A DNA stretch of 64,000 bases from Donghicola tyrosinivorans (GTDB lineage: Bacteria > Pseudomonadota > Alphaproteobacteria > Rhodobacterales > Rhodobacteraceae), in contig NZ_PVTQ01000009.1 in assembly GCF_003003355.1 (NCBI RefSeq), positions 62,001-126,000 on the forward strand, read 5' to 3'. The notes under the pieces were generated by a model, which did not search any database, was not told where the DNA came from, and saw only the letters and a list, made by a program, of their open reading frames with translations. Numbering within the stretch: the first letter of the stretch is position 1; the number at the start of each line of letters is the position of its first letter. This document shows, one piece after another, positions 1 through 9,076 of this stretch. Both the position numbers and the translations under genes were made by a program.

Positions 1-1
1 G

Positions 2-799
2 TTGGCCGACCAGACCCGTCAGGGCATCGTCGACATCGCGTGGACCCTGCCTGTTTACACGCCTGACCGTTTCCCCATCGCGGAAACCATGGCGCTGCCC
101 TTCATGGTGACCAACGCCGAGAAGACCTCGATCGTGATGCATAAGCTGATGGACGAGTTCGCACAGGGCGAATACGACGGCATGAAAGTGCTGGCCTATC
201 ACACCCACGATGGCGGCAAGCTGCACACCCGCAACGCCCCCGTCACCAGCCAGGCTGACCTTAAGGGTCTGAAGCTGCGCGCACCGAACCAGGCGACCGG
301 CCAGATGCTGGCGGCGCTGGGTGCCGAGACCGTGTTCTTCCCCGTGACCGAGATGGTCGTGGGTCTGTCGAATGGCGTGATCGACGGTTGCTGCCTGCCC
401 TTCGAAGTGGTTCCCGCATTCAAACTGCAAGAGCTGACCAAGTTCACCTCGATGCCCGCAGCGGGCGCGCGTGGCCTTTACGCCAACACCTTCTCGCTGG
501 TCATGAACCAGCGCAAGTACGACGACATGTCGGATGACCTGAAGGCAGTGATCGACGCGCATTCGGGCATGGATCTGTCGGCACGTCTTGGCAAGCAGTT
601 CGACGAATTCGAAGCCTTTGGCCGCTCGGTCGTTGAAAAGCAGGGCAACGAGATTGTCGAAATTCCCGCCGAAGAGATCGCCAAGTGGCAAGAGGTTTCC
701 AAGCCTGTCGTCGCCGCATGGGTCGAGAAGCTGAATGGCATGGGCTTTGACGGTCAGGCGGTTGTCGACCGCGCCAACGAACTGCTGGACGCGGGTTAA
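2..799 (+). CDS. dctP: TRAP transporter periplasmic substrate-binding protein (DctP family), 5' end missing
   Basis: This is the C-terminal ~265 residues of a periplasmic solute receptor that delivers an organic acid to the DctQM membrane complex. Family members are about 330 residues, so the signal peptide and first ~70 residues lie before the window; the apparent TTG at base 2 is not a real start. The block GLKLRAPN (Arg93 of the visible part) matches the conserved arginine that salt-bridges the ligand carboxylate in DctP/SiaP proteins. dctQ follows 5 bases after the stop, then dctM. The neighbouring feruloyl-CoA synthase gene suggests a hydroxycinnamate or related aromatic acid as ligand; that is inference from context. 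Confidence 0.9.
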   Translation: MADQTRQGIVDIAWTLPVYTPDRFPIAETMALPFMVTNAEKTSIVMHKLMDEFAQGEYDGMKVLAYHTHDGGKLHTRNAPVTSQADLKGLKLRAPNQATGQMLAALGAETVFFPVTEMVVGLSNGVIDGCCLPFEVVPAFKLQELTKFTSMPAAGARGLYANTFSLVMNQRKYDDMSDDLKAVIDAHSGMDLSARLGKQFDEFEAFGRSVVEKQGNEIVEIPAEEIAKWQEVSKPVVAAWVEKLNGMGFDGQAVVDRANELLDAG

Positions 800-804
800 G
801 CGGC

Positions 805-1344
805 ATGGCCGAACGGCTTGAAACAGAAGACTGGCAGGGGGTGAACGGCCCCCTGTTCAGCATCCTGCGTCCCATCGCGGTGGCCTCGGCGGCCGCAGGG
901 GGCGTGGTGATCTTTGCGGCGGCGGTGCTGGTCACTGCATCGGTCGTGATGCGAAATCTCGGGATCGGCGGCATCCGCGGCGACTTTGAATCGGTCGAGC
1001 TGGCGTGCGCTGCCTGTGCCTCACTGTTCCTGCCCCTTTGCCAGATGAACAAGGGCCACGTCATGGTGGACCTGTTTACCAATTGGCTGCCTGACGGGGC
1101 GCAGCGCCGTCTGGACGGGATCTGGACCTTTATCTTTGCCCTTGTCTGGGGCCTGCTGTGCTGGCGTCTGACCCACGGGCTTTCCGAAATTTACAGCTAT
1201 GGAGACAAGACCATGCTGCTGCGCGTGCCCGTTTGGCTGGTTTACGTGCCCGCGGTCTTCGGCACCGGCCTTTCGGCCATCATCGCCTTCTTCATGAGCC
1301 TTCCGATGCTAAGCCGCGTGTTCCGCGGTCTGGGGACTGTCTGA
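805..1344 (+). CDS. dctQ: TRAP transporter small permease (DctQ family)
   Basis: The 179-residue protein is the small membrane subunit of a tripartite TRAP transporter. It shows four hydrophobic segments, around residues 30-50, 67-85, 105-122 and 140-165, as in DctQ proteins. The ATG lies 5 bases after the dctP stop. The TGA stop shares one base with the dctM ATG, so the two membrane subunits are probably translationally coupled. The N-terminus before the first membrane segment is about 25 residues and cytoplasmic by family topology. Confidence 0.9.
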   Translation: MAERLETEDWQGVNGPLFSILRPIAVASAAAGGVVIFAAAVLVTASVVMRNLGIGGIRGDFESVELACAACASLFLPLCQMNKGHVMVDLFTNWLPDGAQRRLDGIWTFIFALVWGLLCWRLTHGLSEIYSYGDKTMLLRVPVWLVYVPAVFGTGLSAIIAFFMSLPMLSRVFRGLGTV

Positions 1345-2666
1345 TGGATCCGACGACTATTGCGACCATCATGGTCATTGTTCTGCTGCTGCTGATCTTT
1401 GTCCGCATGCCGATCGCGCTGGCGATGGGTGCTGTGGGGGCGGTCGGCTATGTGGTGCAGCTGAACCACTATGCCCTGCTGGCGTATTTCAATGTGGCTT
1501 GGGTCGACAAGTTCATGTCCTATGAACTGGCGATTGTGCCGCTGTTCATCCTGATGGGCCATCTGGCCACGCGGACCGGCATTTCGGGGGCCATCTTCTC
1601 GGCGTCAAACGCTTGGATCGGCCACAAGCGCGGCGGTCTGGCGATGGCGGCTGTGGCGGGCTGTGCGATGTTCGGCTCGATCTCGGGCTCATCGCTGGCA
1701 ACTGCGTCCACCATGGCCCGTGTGGCCCTGCCCGAGATGCGCAAGCACGGCTATTCCGGCGCGCTGTCGTCCGGCTCGCTGGCGGCTGGCGGCACACTGG
1801 GTATTCTGATCCCGCCGTCGGTGGTTTTGATCATCTACGCCCTGCTGACTGAACAGAACATCGTAAAGCTGTTCCTTGCGGCAACCATTCCCGGTCTTCT
1901 GGCTGTGGTCGGCTTTTTCATCGCGATTGCGGTCTATGTCCGCCTGCGCCCCGAAGAAGGCCCCACCCATGAGAAAGCGGATATGAAGACCCGCATCAAA
2001 TCCCTGACCGAGATCTGGCACGTCGTCGCGATCTTTGTTGTGGTGCTTGGCGGGATCTACGGCGGCTTTTTCACCCCCGCCGAGGGTGCCTCGGTTGGTG
2101 TGATCATGACGCTGGCTGTGGGCATCTTCAAAGGCGGCCTGAGCATGGGCGACTTGATCGACTGTCTGATCGACACCGCAGGTTCGACCGCGATGATCTT
2201 TGCCATCGTCTTTGGCGCGGACATTTTTAACGTGGCGCTGGCCCTTAGCCAGATGCCTGCGGATGTGGCCAACTACTTTAGCAATGCCGATATCGCACCG
2301 ATGACCGTTCTGCTGGGGATGGTGGTGTTCTACCTGATCATGGGCTGCGTCATGGACAGTCTGTCGATGATCCTGCTGACCGTTCCGGTGTTCTTCCCGA
2401 CGGTCATGGCGCTGGACTTTGGCCTGATGCCGGAACAGCAGGCCATGTGGTTCGGGATCATCACGCTGGTTGTGGTCGAGATGGGTCTGATCACGCCACC
2501 TGTGGGGATGAACCTCTTTGTGATCTCGGCCATGGCCAAGGACATTCCGACCAGCCAGATCTTCCGCGGCACCACGCCATTCATCATGGCCGAGTTCTGC
2601 CGGATTGCGATCCTGATCAGCTTCCCCGCCCTCAGCTTCTGGCTGGTGGATGTGGTTGCGAACTAG
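1344..2666 (+). CDS. dctM: TRAP transporter large permease (DctM family)
   Basis: The 440-residue large permease forms the sodium-coupled transport path. It has about a dozen hydrophobic segments, with DctM-like blocks such as FGSISGSSLATASTMA, GGTLGILIPPSV and LITPPVGMNLFV. The reading frame stays open further upstream into dctQ, but the ATG at 1344 overlaps the dctQ stop (TGATG) and gives the family-typical N-terminus MDPTTIATIM. It is the last transporter gene; the MarR gene begins 11 bases after its stop, so all are likely on one transcript. Confidence 0.92.
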   Translation: MDPTTIATIMVIVLLLLIFVRMPIALAMGAVGAVGYVVQLNHYALLAYFNVAWVDKFMSYELAIVPLFILMGHLATRTGISGAIFSASNAWIGHKRGGLAMAAVAGCAMFGSISGSSLATASTMARVALPEMRKHGYSGALSSGSLAAGGTLGILIPPSVVLIIYALLTEQNIVKLFLAATIPGLLAVVGFFIAIAVYVRLRPEEGPTHEKADMKTRIKSLTEIWHVVAIFVVVLGGIYGGFFTPAEGASVGVIMTLAVGIFKGGLSMGDLIDCLIDTAGSTAMIFAIVFGADIFNVALALSQMPADVANYFSNADIAPMTVLLGMVVFYLIMGCVMDSLSMILLTVPVFFPTVMALDFGLMPEQQAMWFGIITLVVVEMGLITPPVGMNLFVISAMAKDIPTSQIFRGTTPFIMAEFCRIAILISFPALSFWLVDVVAN

Positions 2667-2677
2667 GGGGTAATGGC

Positions 2678-3142
2678 ATGACGCAGGCAATGAACAAGAT
2701 CGAACAGGATGACCGTCCCTTGGACAACGGCTTGCGCCAGTTCATGGGGTACACCCTGAAACGGGCTTATCTGACGCTTCGCGCGGATATGATCCTGTCG
2801 ATCGAACCGCTTGGCCTGCGCACGCGCACGTTCTCGGCCCTGTCAGTTGTGGCCGAGAACCCTGACATCACCCAAACCCAGCTGGCCTGTGCCTTGAACA
2901 TCGAACGTTCAGGCGTGGTTGTGCTGGTTGACGAATTGCAGCGCGCCGGGCTGATCACCCGCAACAAGGTGCCGGGGGACCGCCGGTCCTATGCGCTGCG
3001 GGCCACCACCAAGGGCATGGCCACTTGGAAGGACGCCGAGGCGCGCGTTTTGGCCCATGAACGCCAGATGTTGGCGGGTCTGACGACCGAAGAACAAGAG
3101 AATTTAAAAGTACTGCTGCGCCGTATTGGCGCTGGCGCCTGA
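2678..3142 (+). CDS. MarR-family transcriptional regulator
   Basis: A 154-residue winged-helix regulator. The recognition helix region reads ITQTQLACALNIERSGVVVLVDEL and the wing carries the MarR signature PGDRRSYAL. The ATG at 2678 is preceded by an AGGGGG ribosome site; the open frame extends back into dctM but that part is a shadow. It sits between the transporter and the feruloyl-CoA synthase gene. MarR proteins such as CouR and FerR repress hydroxycinnamate genes and release DNA on binding the CoA thioester, so the same role is likely here, though ligand and operator are not visible. Confidence 0.85.
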   Translation: MTQAMNKIEQDDRPLDNGLRQFMGYTLKRAYLTLRADMILSIEPLGLRTRTFSALSVVAENPDITQTQLACALNIERSGVVVLVDELQRAGLITRNKVPGDRRSYALRATTKGMATWKDAEARVLAHERQMLAGLTTEEQENLKVLLRRIGAGA

Positions 3143-3177
3143 TCCACGACAGGGCTTGGCCCTCTAGGGAGGCTAGA

Positions 3178-4992
3178 ATGAAAGACCAAATCACGGGGCT
3201 GGAACTGGTCCCGCACTCTGTCCGGCTTGACCGCCGCGATGGCTCTCTCGAAATGCGTTCGAATGTTGCCTGCGATCCGGTTGTCGCGCACACCGGCGTG
3301 TGGGTGCATCAATGGGCCGAGGCCGCGCCCGAGCGGACCGCAATCGCAGAACGTTCGGGTGAAGGCTGGCGCGAGGTCTCTTATGCCGCGCTGCTGGAAC
3401 AGGTGCAGGCGATTGCCGCTTCGCTGGCCGCCCGTGGTTTGGGGCAGGACACACCCATCGTGGTAATGTCCGGCAACGGTGTGGATCACGCGCTGCTGTC
3501 GCTTGGGGCGCAATACGCGGGCGTTCCCGTTGTCCCGCTGGCCGAACAGTACTCTCTGATCACCGAGGCCCACGCCCGTCTGGTCTATGTCCTGAACAAG
3601 GTCAAACCTGCGATGGCTTTCGTCGATGACGCGGGCCGCTATGCCGAGGCGCTAAAGCGCCCCGAGCTGGCAAACGTTGAGGTTGTCGCGAGCATCACCG
3701 AAGGTGCGCCCCGTGCTGTGACGCCCTTTGCCGAACTGTTGAAAGGTGACAGTGGCGTTGATCTGGCCGCCGTTCACGCCAAGGTCGGTCCCGATACGCT
3801 GGCGAAAATCCTGTTCACATCCGGCTCGTCCTCGGACCCCAAAGGGGTTCTGACCAGCCAAGGAATGATGTGCGCCAATCAGGCCCAGATGGCTGCGGTA
3901 ATGCCCTTCTTGAAAGAGCGTCCGCCAAGCATCACCGACTGGCTGCCGTGGAACCACGTCTTTGGCGGCTCGCACAACAGCTACATGATGTTGGCCAATG
4001 GTGGCAGTCTGTACATCGACAACGGCAAGCCCACCAAGTCGGGCTTCAAGCACACAGTGCAGAACATCATCGACCGCCCCGGCACGCTGTCGTTCAACGT
4101 ACCGGTTGGCTTTGCCATGCTGGTCCATGAGATGGAGACCAACACCGCCCTGCGCGAAGCCTACTTCCGCGATCTGGATCTGATCTTCTATGCCGGTGCC
4201 TCATTGCCGCAGGATGTCTGGACCCGTCTGGAAGAAATGGCGATGGAGGTCCGTGGCCGTTTGCCCTTGATGATCAGCAGCTGGGGCATGACCGAAACGG
4301 CGCCTGCCACGATCATGGTGCATGAGCCCATTGGCCGTTCAGGCGTGATCGGCGTGCCGCTGCCCGACACCACCGTCAAGCTGATCCCCGATGATGAGAT
4401 GCGCTGTGAATTGCGCGTAAAGGGGCCCAACGTGATGAAGGGCTATTGGGGCGATGAGGTGAAATCCAAAGAGGCCTTCGACGAAGAAGGCTTCTTGATC
4501 ACCGGTGATGCGGTGAAGTTTGTGCACTCCGATGACGCGGAGCGGGGTCTGACTTTTGATGGTCGCGTGTCCGAAGATTTTAAACTGCTGACCGGCACTT
4601 GGGTGCAGGCGGGCAAGTTGCGTCTTGAGGCTCTGGAAGGTCTGCGCGGTCTGGTGCAAGACGTGGTGATCTGTGGTCACGACCGCGATCAGATCGGCCT
4701 GTTTATTTTCCCGCGTCCGGATCATGTGCATGGGGACAACACGTCCGAAGGCGCTGTAATTGATCCGGTTCTGCAAGCTGAATTGGAAGAGCGTCTGCGC
4801 GCCATGGCCTCTGCCGCGACGGGGTCCGCCAAGCGCATCAGCCGCGCGATCATCTTGGCCGAGCCGCCCTCGGTCAAGGATGCAGAGATCACGGATAAGG
4901 GCAGCCTGAATGTCCGCAAAATCATGACACGCCGCGCAGATTTGCTTGAGCGGCTTTACGACAACGAAGACCCGGCGCTGATCCGGGTGTGA
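3178..4992 (+). CDS. fcs: Feruloyl-CoA synthase (ANL-superfamily acyl-CoA ligase)
   Basis: The 604-residue adenylate-forming ligase activates ferulate, p-coumarate or a related acid to its CoA thioester. The P-loop block FTSGSSSDPKGV is near residues 213-224, the SWGMTETA block at 368-375, and the TGD block at about 442-444, in the family order. The full sequence resembles feruloyl-CoA synthases rather than fatty-acid ligases. A GGGAGG site precedes the ATG. The linked CouO-like hydrolase, MarR regulator and TRAP transporter support hydroxycinnamate catabolism. No enoyl-CoA hydratase or vanillin dehydrogenase is in view; they may lie upstream of the window. Confidence 0.85.
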   Translation: MKDQITGLELVPHSVRLDRRDGSLEMRSNVACDPVVAHTGVWVHQWAEAAPERTAIAERSGEGWREVSYAALLEQVQAIAASLAARGLGQDTPIVVMSGNGVDHALLSLGAQYAGVPVVPLAEQYSLITEAHARLVYVLNKVKPAMAFVDDAGRYAEALKRPELANVEVVASITEGAPRAVTPFAELLKGDSGVDLAAVHAKVGPDTLAKILFTSGSSSDPKGVLTSQGMMCANQAQMAAVMPFLKERPPSITDWLPWNHVFGGSHNSYMMLANGGSLYIDNGKPTKSGFKHTVQNIIDRPGTLSFNVPVGFAMLVHEMETNTALREAYFRDLDLIFYAGASLPQDVWTRLEEMAMEVRGRLPLMISSWGMTETAPATIMVHEPIGRSGVIGVPLPDTTVKLIPDDEMRCELRVKGPNVMKGYWGDEVKSKEAFDEEGFLITGDAVKFVHSDDAERGLTFDGRVSEDFKLLTGTWVQAGKLRLEALEGLRGLVQDVVICGHDRDQIGLFIFPRPDHVHGDNTSEGAVIDPVLQAELEERLRAMASAATGSAKRISRAIILAEPPSVKDAEITDKGSLNVRKIMTRRADLLERLYDNEDPALIRV

Positions 4993-5001
4993 GGTGACAC
5001 T

Positions 5002-5877
5002 ATGGTAGATTTCTCGAAAGTCCGCGCGATCGATTTCCACACCCATGCCGAGGAAAGCTGCGGCTGCCACGCTGATGACGGCTATGACGAGCTGCAAAGC
5101 ACCATGGCCAAGTATTTTGGCGCTCCGTGGAACCACCCGCCGACCATCCCTGAAACGGCAGCCCATTACCGTGAGATGAACATCGCGGCGGTGATCTTCC
5201 CCGTGGATGCCGAGCGTGAGACCGGCTATCGCCGCTACAGCAACTATGAGGTCGCCGAGGCCTGCGCGAAAGAGGATGATATCCTGATCCCCTTCGCCAG
5301 CATTGATCCCCACAAGGGCAAGCTTGGCGCCCGTGAGGCCCGCGATCTAGTAGCGAACTACGGCGTTCAGGGCTTTAAGTTCCACCCGACCATGCAGGGG
5401 TTCTACCCCAACGACCGCATGGCCTATGACCTCTATGAGGCGATTGCCGAAACCGGCAAACCCGCCCTGTTCCACACCGGTCAGACTGGCGTGGGATCGG
5501 GGATGAAGGGCGGCAACGGCATGCGCCTGAAGTATTCCAACCCCATGTATATTGATGATCTGGCGGTGGATTTCCCTGATATGCCGATCATTCTGGCGCA
5601 CCCGTCCTTCCCCTGGCAGGAAGAGGCGCTGTCGGTCGCGACCCACAAGCCCAACGTCTACATCGACCTGTCGGGTTGGTCGCCCAAGTACTTCCCCGAG
5701 ATCCTGATCCGCTATTCGAACACCCTTCTGAAAAAGAAGATGCTGTTCGGGTCGGACTGGCCGATGATCGCGCCAGAGAAGTGGCTGGATGCCTTTGACA
5801 AGCAGAACTTCAAAGACGAAGTGCGCCCGCTGATCCTGAAAGAGAACGCCATGCGGCTGCTGGGGGTGACGGGCTGA
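5002..5877 (+). CDS. Amidohydrolase-family protein, probable 4-hydroxyphenyl-beta-ketoacyl-CoA hydrolase (CouO-like)
   Basis: A 291-residue metal-dependent hydrolase of the amidohydrolase-2 group. The metal-binding HxH is His13/His15 in IDFHTH, followed by histidines in GFKFHPT and ILAHPSF and the Asp of LFGSDWPM near the C-terminus. In Rhodococcus CouO and the Agrobacterium equivalent, such proteins hydrolyse the beta-keto thioester made from hydroxycinnamoyl-CoA, releasing acetyl-CoA. It lies 9 bases after the feruloyl-CoA synthase stop, and its own stop overlaps the next start by one base. Assignment to that exact reaction rests on this context. Confidence 0.75.
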   Translation: MVDFSKVRAIDFHTHAEESCGCHADDGYDELQSTMAKYFGAPWNHPPTIPETAAHYREMNIAAVIFPVDAERETGYRRYSNYEVAEACAKEDDILIPFASIDPHKGKLGAREARDLVANYGVQGFKFHPTMQGFYPNDRMAYDLYEAIAETGKPALFHTGQTGVGSGMKGGNGMRLKYSNPMYIDDLAVDFPDMPIILAHPSFPWQEEALSVATHKPNVYIDLSGWSPKYFPEILIRYSNTLLKKKMLFGSDWPMIAPEKWLDAFDKQNFKDEVRPLILKENAMRLLGVTG

Positions 5878-7424
5878 TGGTTCCGTTCAAAGCGCCCGTT
5901 GATGACATCCTCTTCAGCCTGCGCCATGTGGCCGATGCTGCGCGTCTGCCGTCCTATGACGACGAACTGACCGAAGGCATCGTCAGCCACTTTGCCAGCT
6001 TTGCCGAAGGGGTCATCGCCCCTTTGGATGAAAGCGGCGATGCGCAAGGATGCCGTCTGGAAAATGGCCGCGTGCGGATGCCGGACGGCTTTGGCGATGC
6101 GTTCGCGCAACTGGTCGAAGGCGGCTGGCAAGGGCTGACCGCGCCAGAAGAGTTCGGCGGCATGGCTGCGGACCACGTGACCGCCGCCTGCGTGTCCGAG
6201 ATTTTCAGCGGCGCGAACCATTCGCTTCAGATGGTCTGCAATCTGGTGCCGGGGGCGATCTCGACCCTGATGCGCTTTGGCTCGGACGATCAGAAGGCCG
6301 CCTATGTCCCGCCTTTGGCCGAGGGGCGCTGGCTGGCGACCATGTGCCTGACCGAACCGGGCGCGGGCAGCGATCTGGGCCGTGTTCGCACCAAAGCGGT
6401 GAAGGACGGCGATCACTGGGCGATCACCGGCGAGAAGATCTTTATCTCGGGCGGTGATCAGGACATGAGCGAGGGGATTTTCCACCTTGTTCTGGCCCGC
6501 ACTGGCGCGATGGAAGACGGGGTAAAGGGGCTATCGCTGTTCCTGTGCCTGTCGGAAAACGATGGCGTGCGCAATGACATCACTGTCACGCGGATCGAAG
6601 AGAAGCTGGGTCTTCATGCCTCGCCCACTTGCCAGATGGCCTTTGACGGCGCGCGCGCCGAATTGCTGGGGCAAGAGGGTAAGGGCCTGATGGCGATGTT
6701 CACCATGATGAACCACGCCCGCCTTGATGTGTCGTTGCAAGGGGTGGCCCATGCCTCGCGCGCCCATCAGATCGCCAGCACCTACGCGGCCGAGCGGACG
6801 CAGGGCCGTAAGAAAGATGGCTCGGTTGCCGTTCTATCGGATCATGCGGATGTGCGCCGGATGCTGGACACCCAGCGGGCCTTGGCCCTTGGGGCGCGGG
6901 CCATGTGCCACCTGACGATGGTAGAGATGGACCTGAACGCACGGCCTGCGCTGGTCGATTTCCTGACGCCGGTCTGCAAGGTGTTCTGCACGGAGGCCGG
7001 CACCGCCAGCGCCGATCTGGGGATGCAGGTTCTGGGCGGCTACGGCTATCTGACCGAATACCGCGTCTCACAAACGTGGCGGGATGCGCGGATCACCTCG
7101 ATCTATGAGGGGGCGAATGGCATCCATCACCTGACCACGGCGACTCGGGGCCTGAAAATGCCCGGCGCAGGAGACGCTTTCGCCGATCTCATCGGTGAAT
7201 TGACGAAGGGCGCCGATGTTTTGCAGGTGTTAGAAATATGGAAATCCCAGCGGGCCAAGCTCGAAGCCTCCGACGATCCGGCAGAACTGGCCCATGGATT
7301 CGGAGAGCTGACTGGCGATCTGTTCTATCGGGCGGTTTGGGCTAAGCTGGCGGCCAGCGGTGACGCCGAGATGCAGCGCCTGAATGATCGGGTGCAAGCA
7401 CGCCCCTTGCCTGTGCGGGTTTAA
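5877..7424 (+). CDS. Acyl-CoA dehydrogenase (FAD-dependent)
   Basis: A 515-residue flavoprotein that introduces a 2,3-double bond in an acyl-CoA. The FAD/substrate signature TEPGAGSDLG and the later YEGANGIH block are clear; Glu411 in the latter is the predicted catalytic base. The protein is longer than short-chain dehydrogenases and resembles the DmdC/FadE5-like group, but shorter than typical ~590-residue DmdC. Its ATG overlaps the amidohydrolase stop by one base. In a hydroxycinnamate unit it could oxidise phenylpropanoyl-CoA (dihydro-hydroxycinnamates); the true substrate is unknown. It is the last gene before a strong terminator. Confidence 0.85.
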   Translation: MVPFKAPVDDILFSLRHVADAARLPSYDDELTEGIVSHFASFAEGVIAPLDESGDAQGCRLENGRVRMPDGFGDAFAQLVEGGWQGLTAPEEFGGMAADHVTAACVSEIFSGANHSLQMVCNLVPGAISTLMRFGSDDQKAAYVPPLAEGRWLATMCLTEPGAGSDLGRVRTKAVKDGDHWAITGEKIFISGGDQDMSEGIFHLVLARTGAMEDGVKGLSLFLCLSENDGVRNDITVTRIEEKLGLHASPTCQMAFDGARAELLGQEGKGLMAMFTMMNHARLDVSLQGVAHASRAHQIASTYAAERTQGRKKDGSVAVLSDHADVRRMLDTQRALALGARAMCHLTMVEMDLNARPALVDFLTPVCKVFCTEAGTASADLGMQVLGGYGYLTEYRVSQTWRDARITSIYEGANGIHHLTTATRGLKMPGAGDAFADLIGELTKGADVLQVLEIWKSQRAKLEASDDPAELAHGFGELTGDLFYRAVWAKLAASGDAEMQRLNDRVQARPLPVRV

Positions 7425-7468
7425 CCGCACCGCAAGGACGGAAATACAGCCGTAAGGGTTTAAATCGG

Positions 7469-7508
7469 AGCGGGGCGACTATCTTAAAAGGGTCGCCCCG
7501 CTTTTTTT
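7469..7508 (+). terminator. Intrinsic terminator after the aromatic-acid operon
   Basis: An 11-bp perfect GC-rich stem (7469-7479 with 7492-7502) and 12-base loop are followed by a run of seven T. It ends the unit running from the TRAP genes through the acyl-CoA dehydrogenase. Confidence 0.9.
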
Positions 7509-7518
7509 ATGAGTTTTC

Positions 7519-8943
7519 ATGACCGAATTGAACATTCCCCGCCGCGCTGGTCCGATCCTGCATTTTCGTGGCCACTCTGACGCGGGCCTTTCCCTGCATG
7601 TGATCGTCGTGCGCCCCGCGGATGAGGACGCGCCTGCTTCTTTATCAGTGTCAGGGGATGAGACGACGCCTGAACTGTTGACCGAGGTGCAGGGCGCTCG
7701 GTTCTGGCGCTATGGGGTCACGCTGACAGCGGCGGATACGGGATATGCCTTTGAAGGGCAGCACTATGATGTGGTGACGGCTCTGGACGGGGATCTGCGG
7801 GTCGGCTTCGTGTCGTGCAACGGCGAAGAACATGGGGATCTGCATCGCAATATGGCTGACCGGAATGCCATGTGGCTGCGTTTGTGGGAGGCCCATCGCA
7901 CGTCGCCATTGGCTTTGCTGATCCAAGGGGGTGATCAGATTTACGCCGATGAGGTGACCGACGGGCATCCTTTGACGGATGATTGGCCGAAGGGGCTGAA
8001 GAAGGCGCCGACCACTGAAGAACTGGCTGATTTATATGGGTATCTCGAGCGGCGGTTTGTGGATCGGTATTTGCGTTTGCTGGCCTCGGACCAGATGGCG
8101 CCGCTTTTGGCGCGAGTGCCGACGCTGGCGATTTGGGACGATCACGACATCTGCGACGGCTGGGGGTCTTTGCCCGAAAAGGTGACGGATAGTGCGATCG
8201 GACAGACTTTGTTCGCGGTGGCGCGCCAGATGTATCTGCTGTTCCAGCAAGGCATGGTCGAGGCCGATATTCCGACCCTGTTTCCCGACCCGACAGGGGC
8301 AAGTCTGGGCTGGCGCCATCGCCTGCCGGGCCTGACTCTGCTGGCGCCTGATCTGCGATCCCAGCGGCAACGCCATCAAGTGATGGGCCCTGAAGGGTGG
8401 TCCATGGTTGAAAGCACAATGCCCGAGAAGGGTGATCAGACGTTCTTGATCTCAAGCGTACCGCTGTTGGGACCACGCCTGTCGATCGTCGAGGGCTTGA
8501 TGATGCTGATGCCCAGATTTCAGAAATACGAAGACGATCTGCGGGACCAATGGCAGAGCCGCGCCCATCGCAAGGCCTGGCAACGTATGCTGCGTGAGGT
8601 GCTGCGAATGCGGGCAGCAGGGCCGGTGACTGCGATTTCGGGCGAGATTCATCTGGCCACGCGGGCCGAGATGACCTGTGGCGAGGGAGTGATGCATCAA
8701 CTTGTGGCGTCTGGGATTTCCCATCCGGCACCAACAAAGAACTACGCTCGCGGATTGGGGCTGTTGGCGGGGCTGGGAGAGGCGCCTTTGAAGGGACATC
8801 CCATACGCATTTTGCCGCTGCCAGGCCAAAACACTCGCTATATTGCGGAGCGGAATTTCCTAGTGCTTGAACGGCAGGGCGGGACATGGGAGGCCCGCTG
8901 GCATCTGGAAGAAAGCGGTGTGACCCCTGCGCTGGTGCTTTAG
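7519..8943 (+). CDS. phoD: PhoD-like alkaline phosphatase/phosphodiesterase
   Basis: A 474-residue PhoD-superfamily metallophosphatase. Visible motifs are VGFVSCNG, the metal-binding LIQGGDQIYADEV, IWDDHDICDGWGS and the C-terminal ISGEIHLATR. No N-terminal Tat or Sec signal is seen, unlike secreted PhoD, so this form may act in the cytoplasm or be misassigned as to substrate. The ATG is only 10 bases after the T-run of the previous terminator and has no obvious ribosome site, so its promoter must overlap that terminator or it depends on read-through. A 3' motif and a terminator follow. Confidence 0.8.
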   Translation: MTELNIPRRAGPILHFRGHSDAGLSLHVIVVRPADEDAPASLSVSGDETTPELLTEVQGARFWRYGVTLTAADTGYAFEGQHYDVVTALDGDLRVGFVSCNGEEHGDLHRNMADRNAMWLRLWEAHRTSPLALLIQGGDQIYADEVTDGHPLTDDWPKGLKKAPTTEELADLYGYLERRFVDRYLRLLASDQMAPLLARVPTLAIWDDHDICDGWGSLPEKVTDSAIGQTLFAVARQMYLLFQQGMVEADIPTLFPDPTGASLGWRHRLPGLTLLAPDLRSQRQRHQVMGPEGWSMVESTMPEKGDQTFLISSVPLLGPRLSIVEGLMMLMPRFQKYEDDLRDQWQSRAHRKAWQRMLREVLRMRAAGPVTAISGEIHLATRAEMTCGEGVMHQLVASGISHPAPTKNYARGLGLLAGLGEAPLKGHPIRILPLPGQNTRYIAERNFLVLERQGGTWEARWHLEESGVTPALVL

Positions 8944-8994
8944 AGAAGGGGGCTGTCTGCCCCCTCTTGGGCCATGCGGCCCAATTCACCCCCG

Positions 8995-9018
8995 AAGGTA
9001 TTTTCACCAAGATGAAGG
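8995..9018 (+). repeat. Copy 1 of a 24-base 3'-end motif
   Basis: GAAGGTATTTTCACCAAGATGAAG resembles the RTGAGTATTT..CAA.AAGAAG motif seen at 21712, 21789, 53325 and 53385. It lies between the phoD stop and the phoD terminator. This is the most divergent of the five copies. Confidence 0.55.
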
Positions 9019-9047
9019 GGCGGTTTTCTGGTGGGGCAGAACGAACA

Positions 9048-9076
9048 AAGGCGCCCGACGGGGCGCCTTGTTTTAT
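9048..9076. terminator. Bidirectional intrinsic terminator between phoD and tRNA-Pro
   Basis: The 9-bp stem 9048-9056 with 9061-9069 has a four-base loop and is followed on the plus strand by GTTTTATT (phoD end), and on the minus strand by TTTGTTCGTT (tRNA end). It therefore can stop both convergent transcripts. Confidence 0.8.

Noticed and set aside
1158-1343. Upstream extension of the dctM frame
   Set aside because: It overlaps dctQ for 186 bases with no family similarity; the ATG at 1344 is the coupled start.
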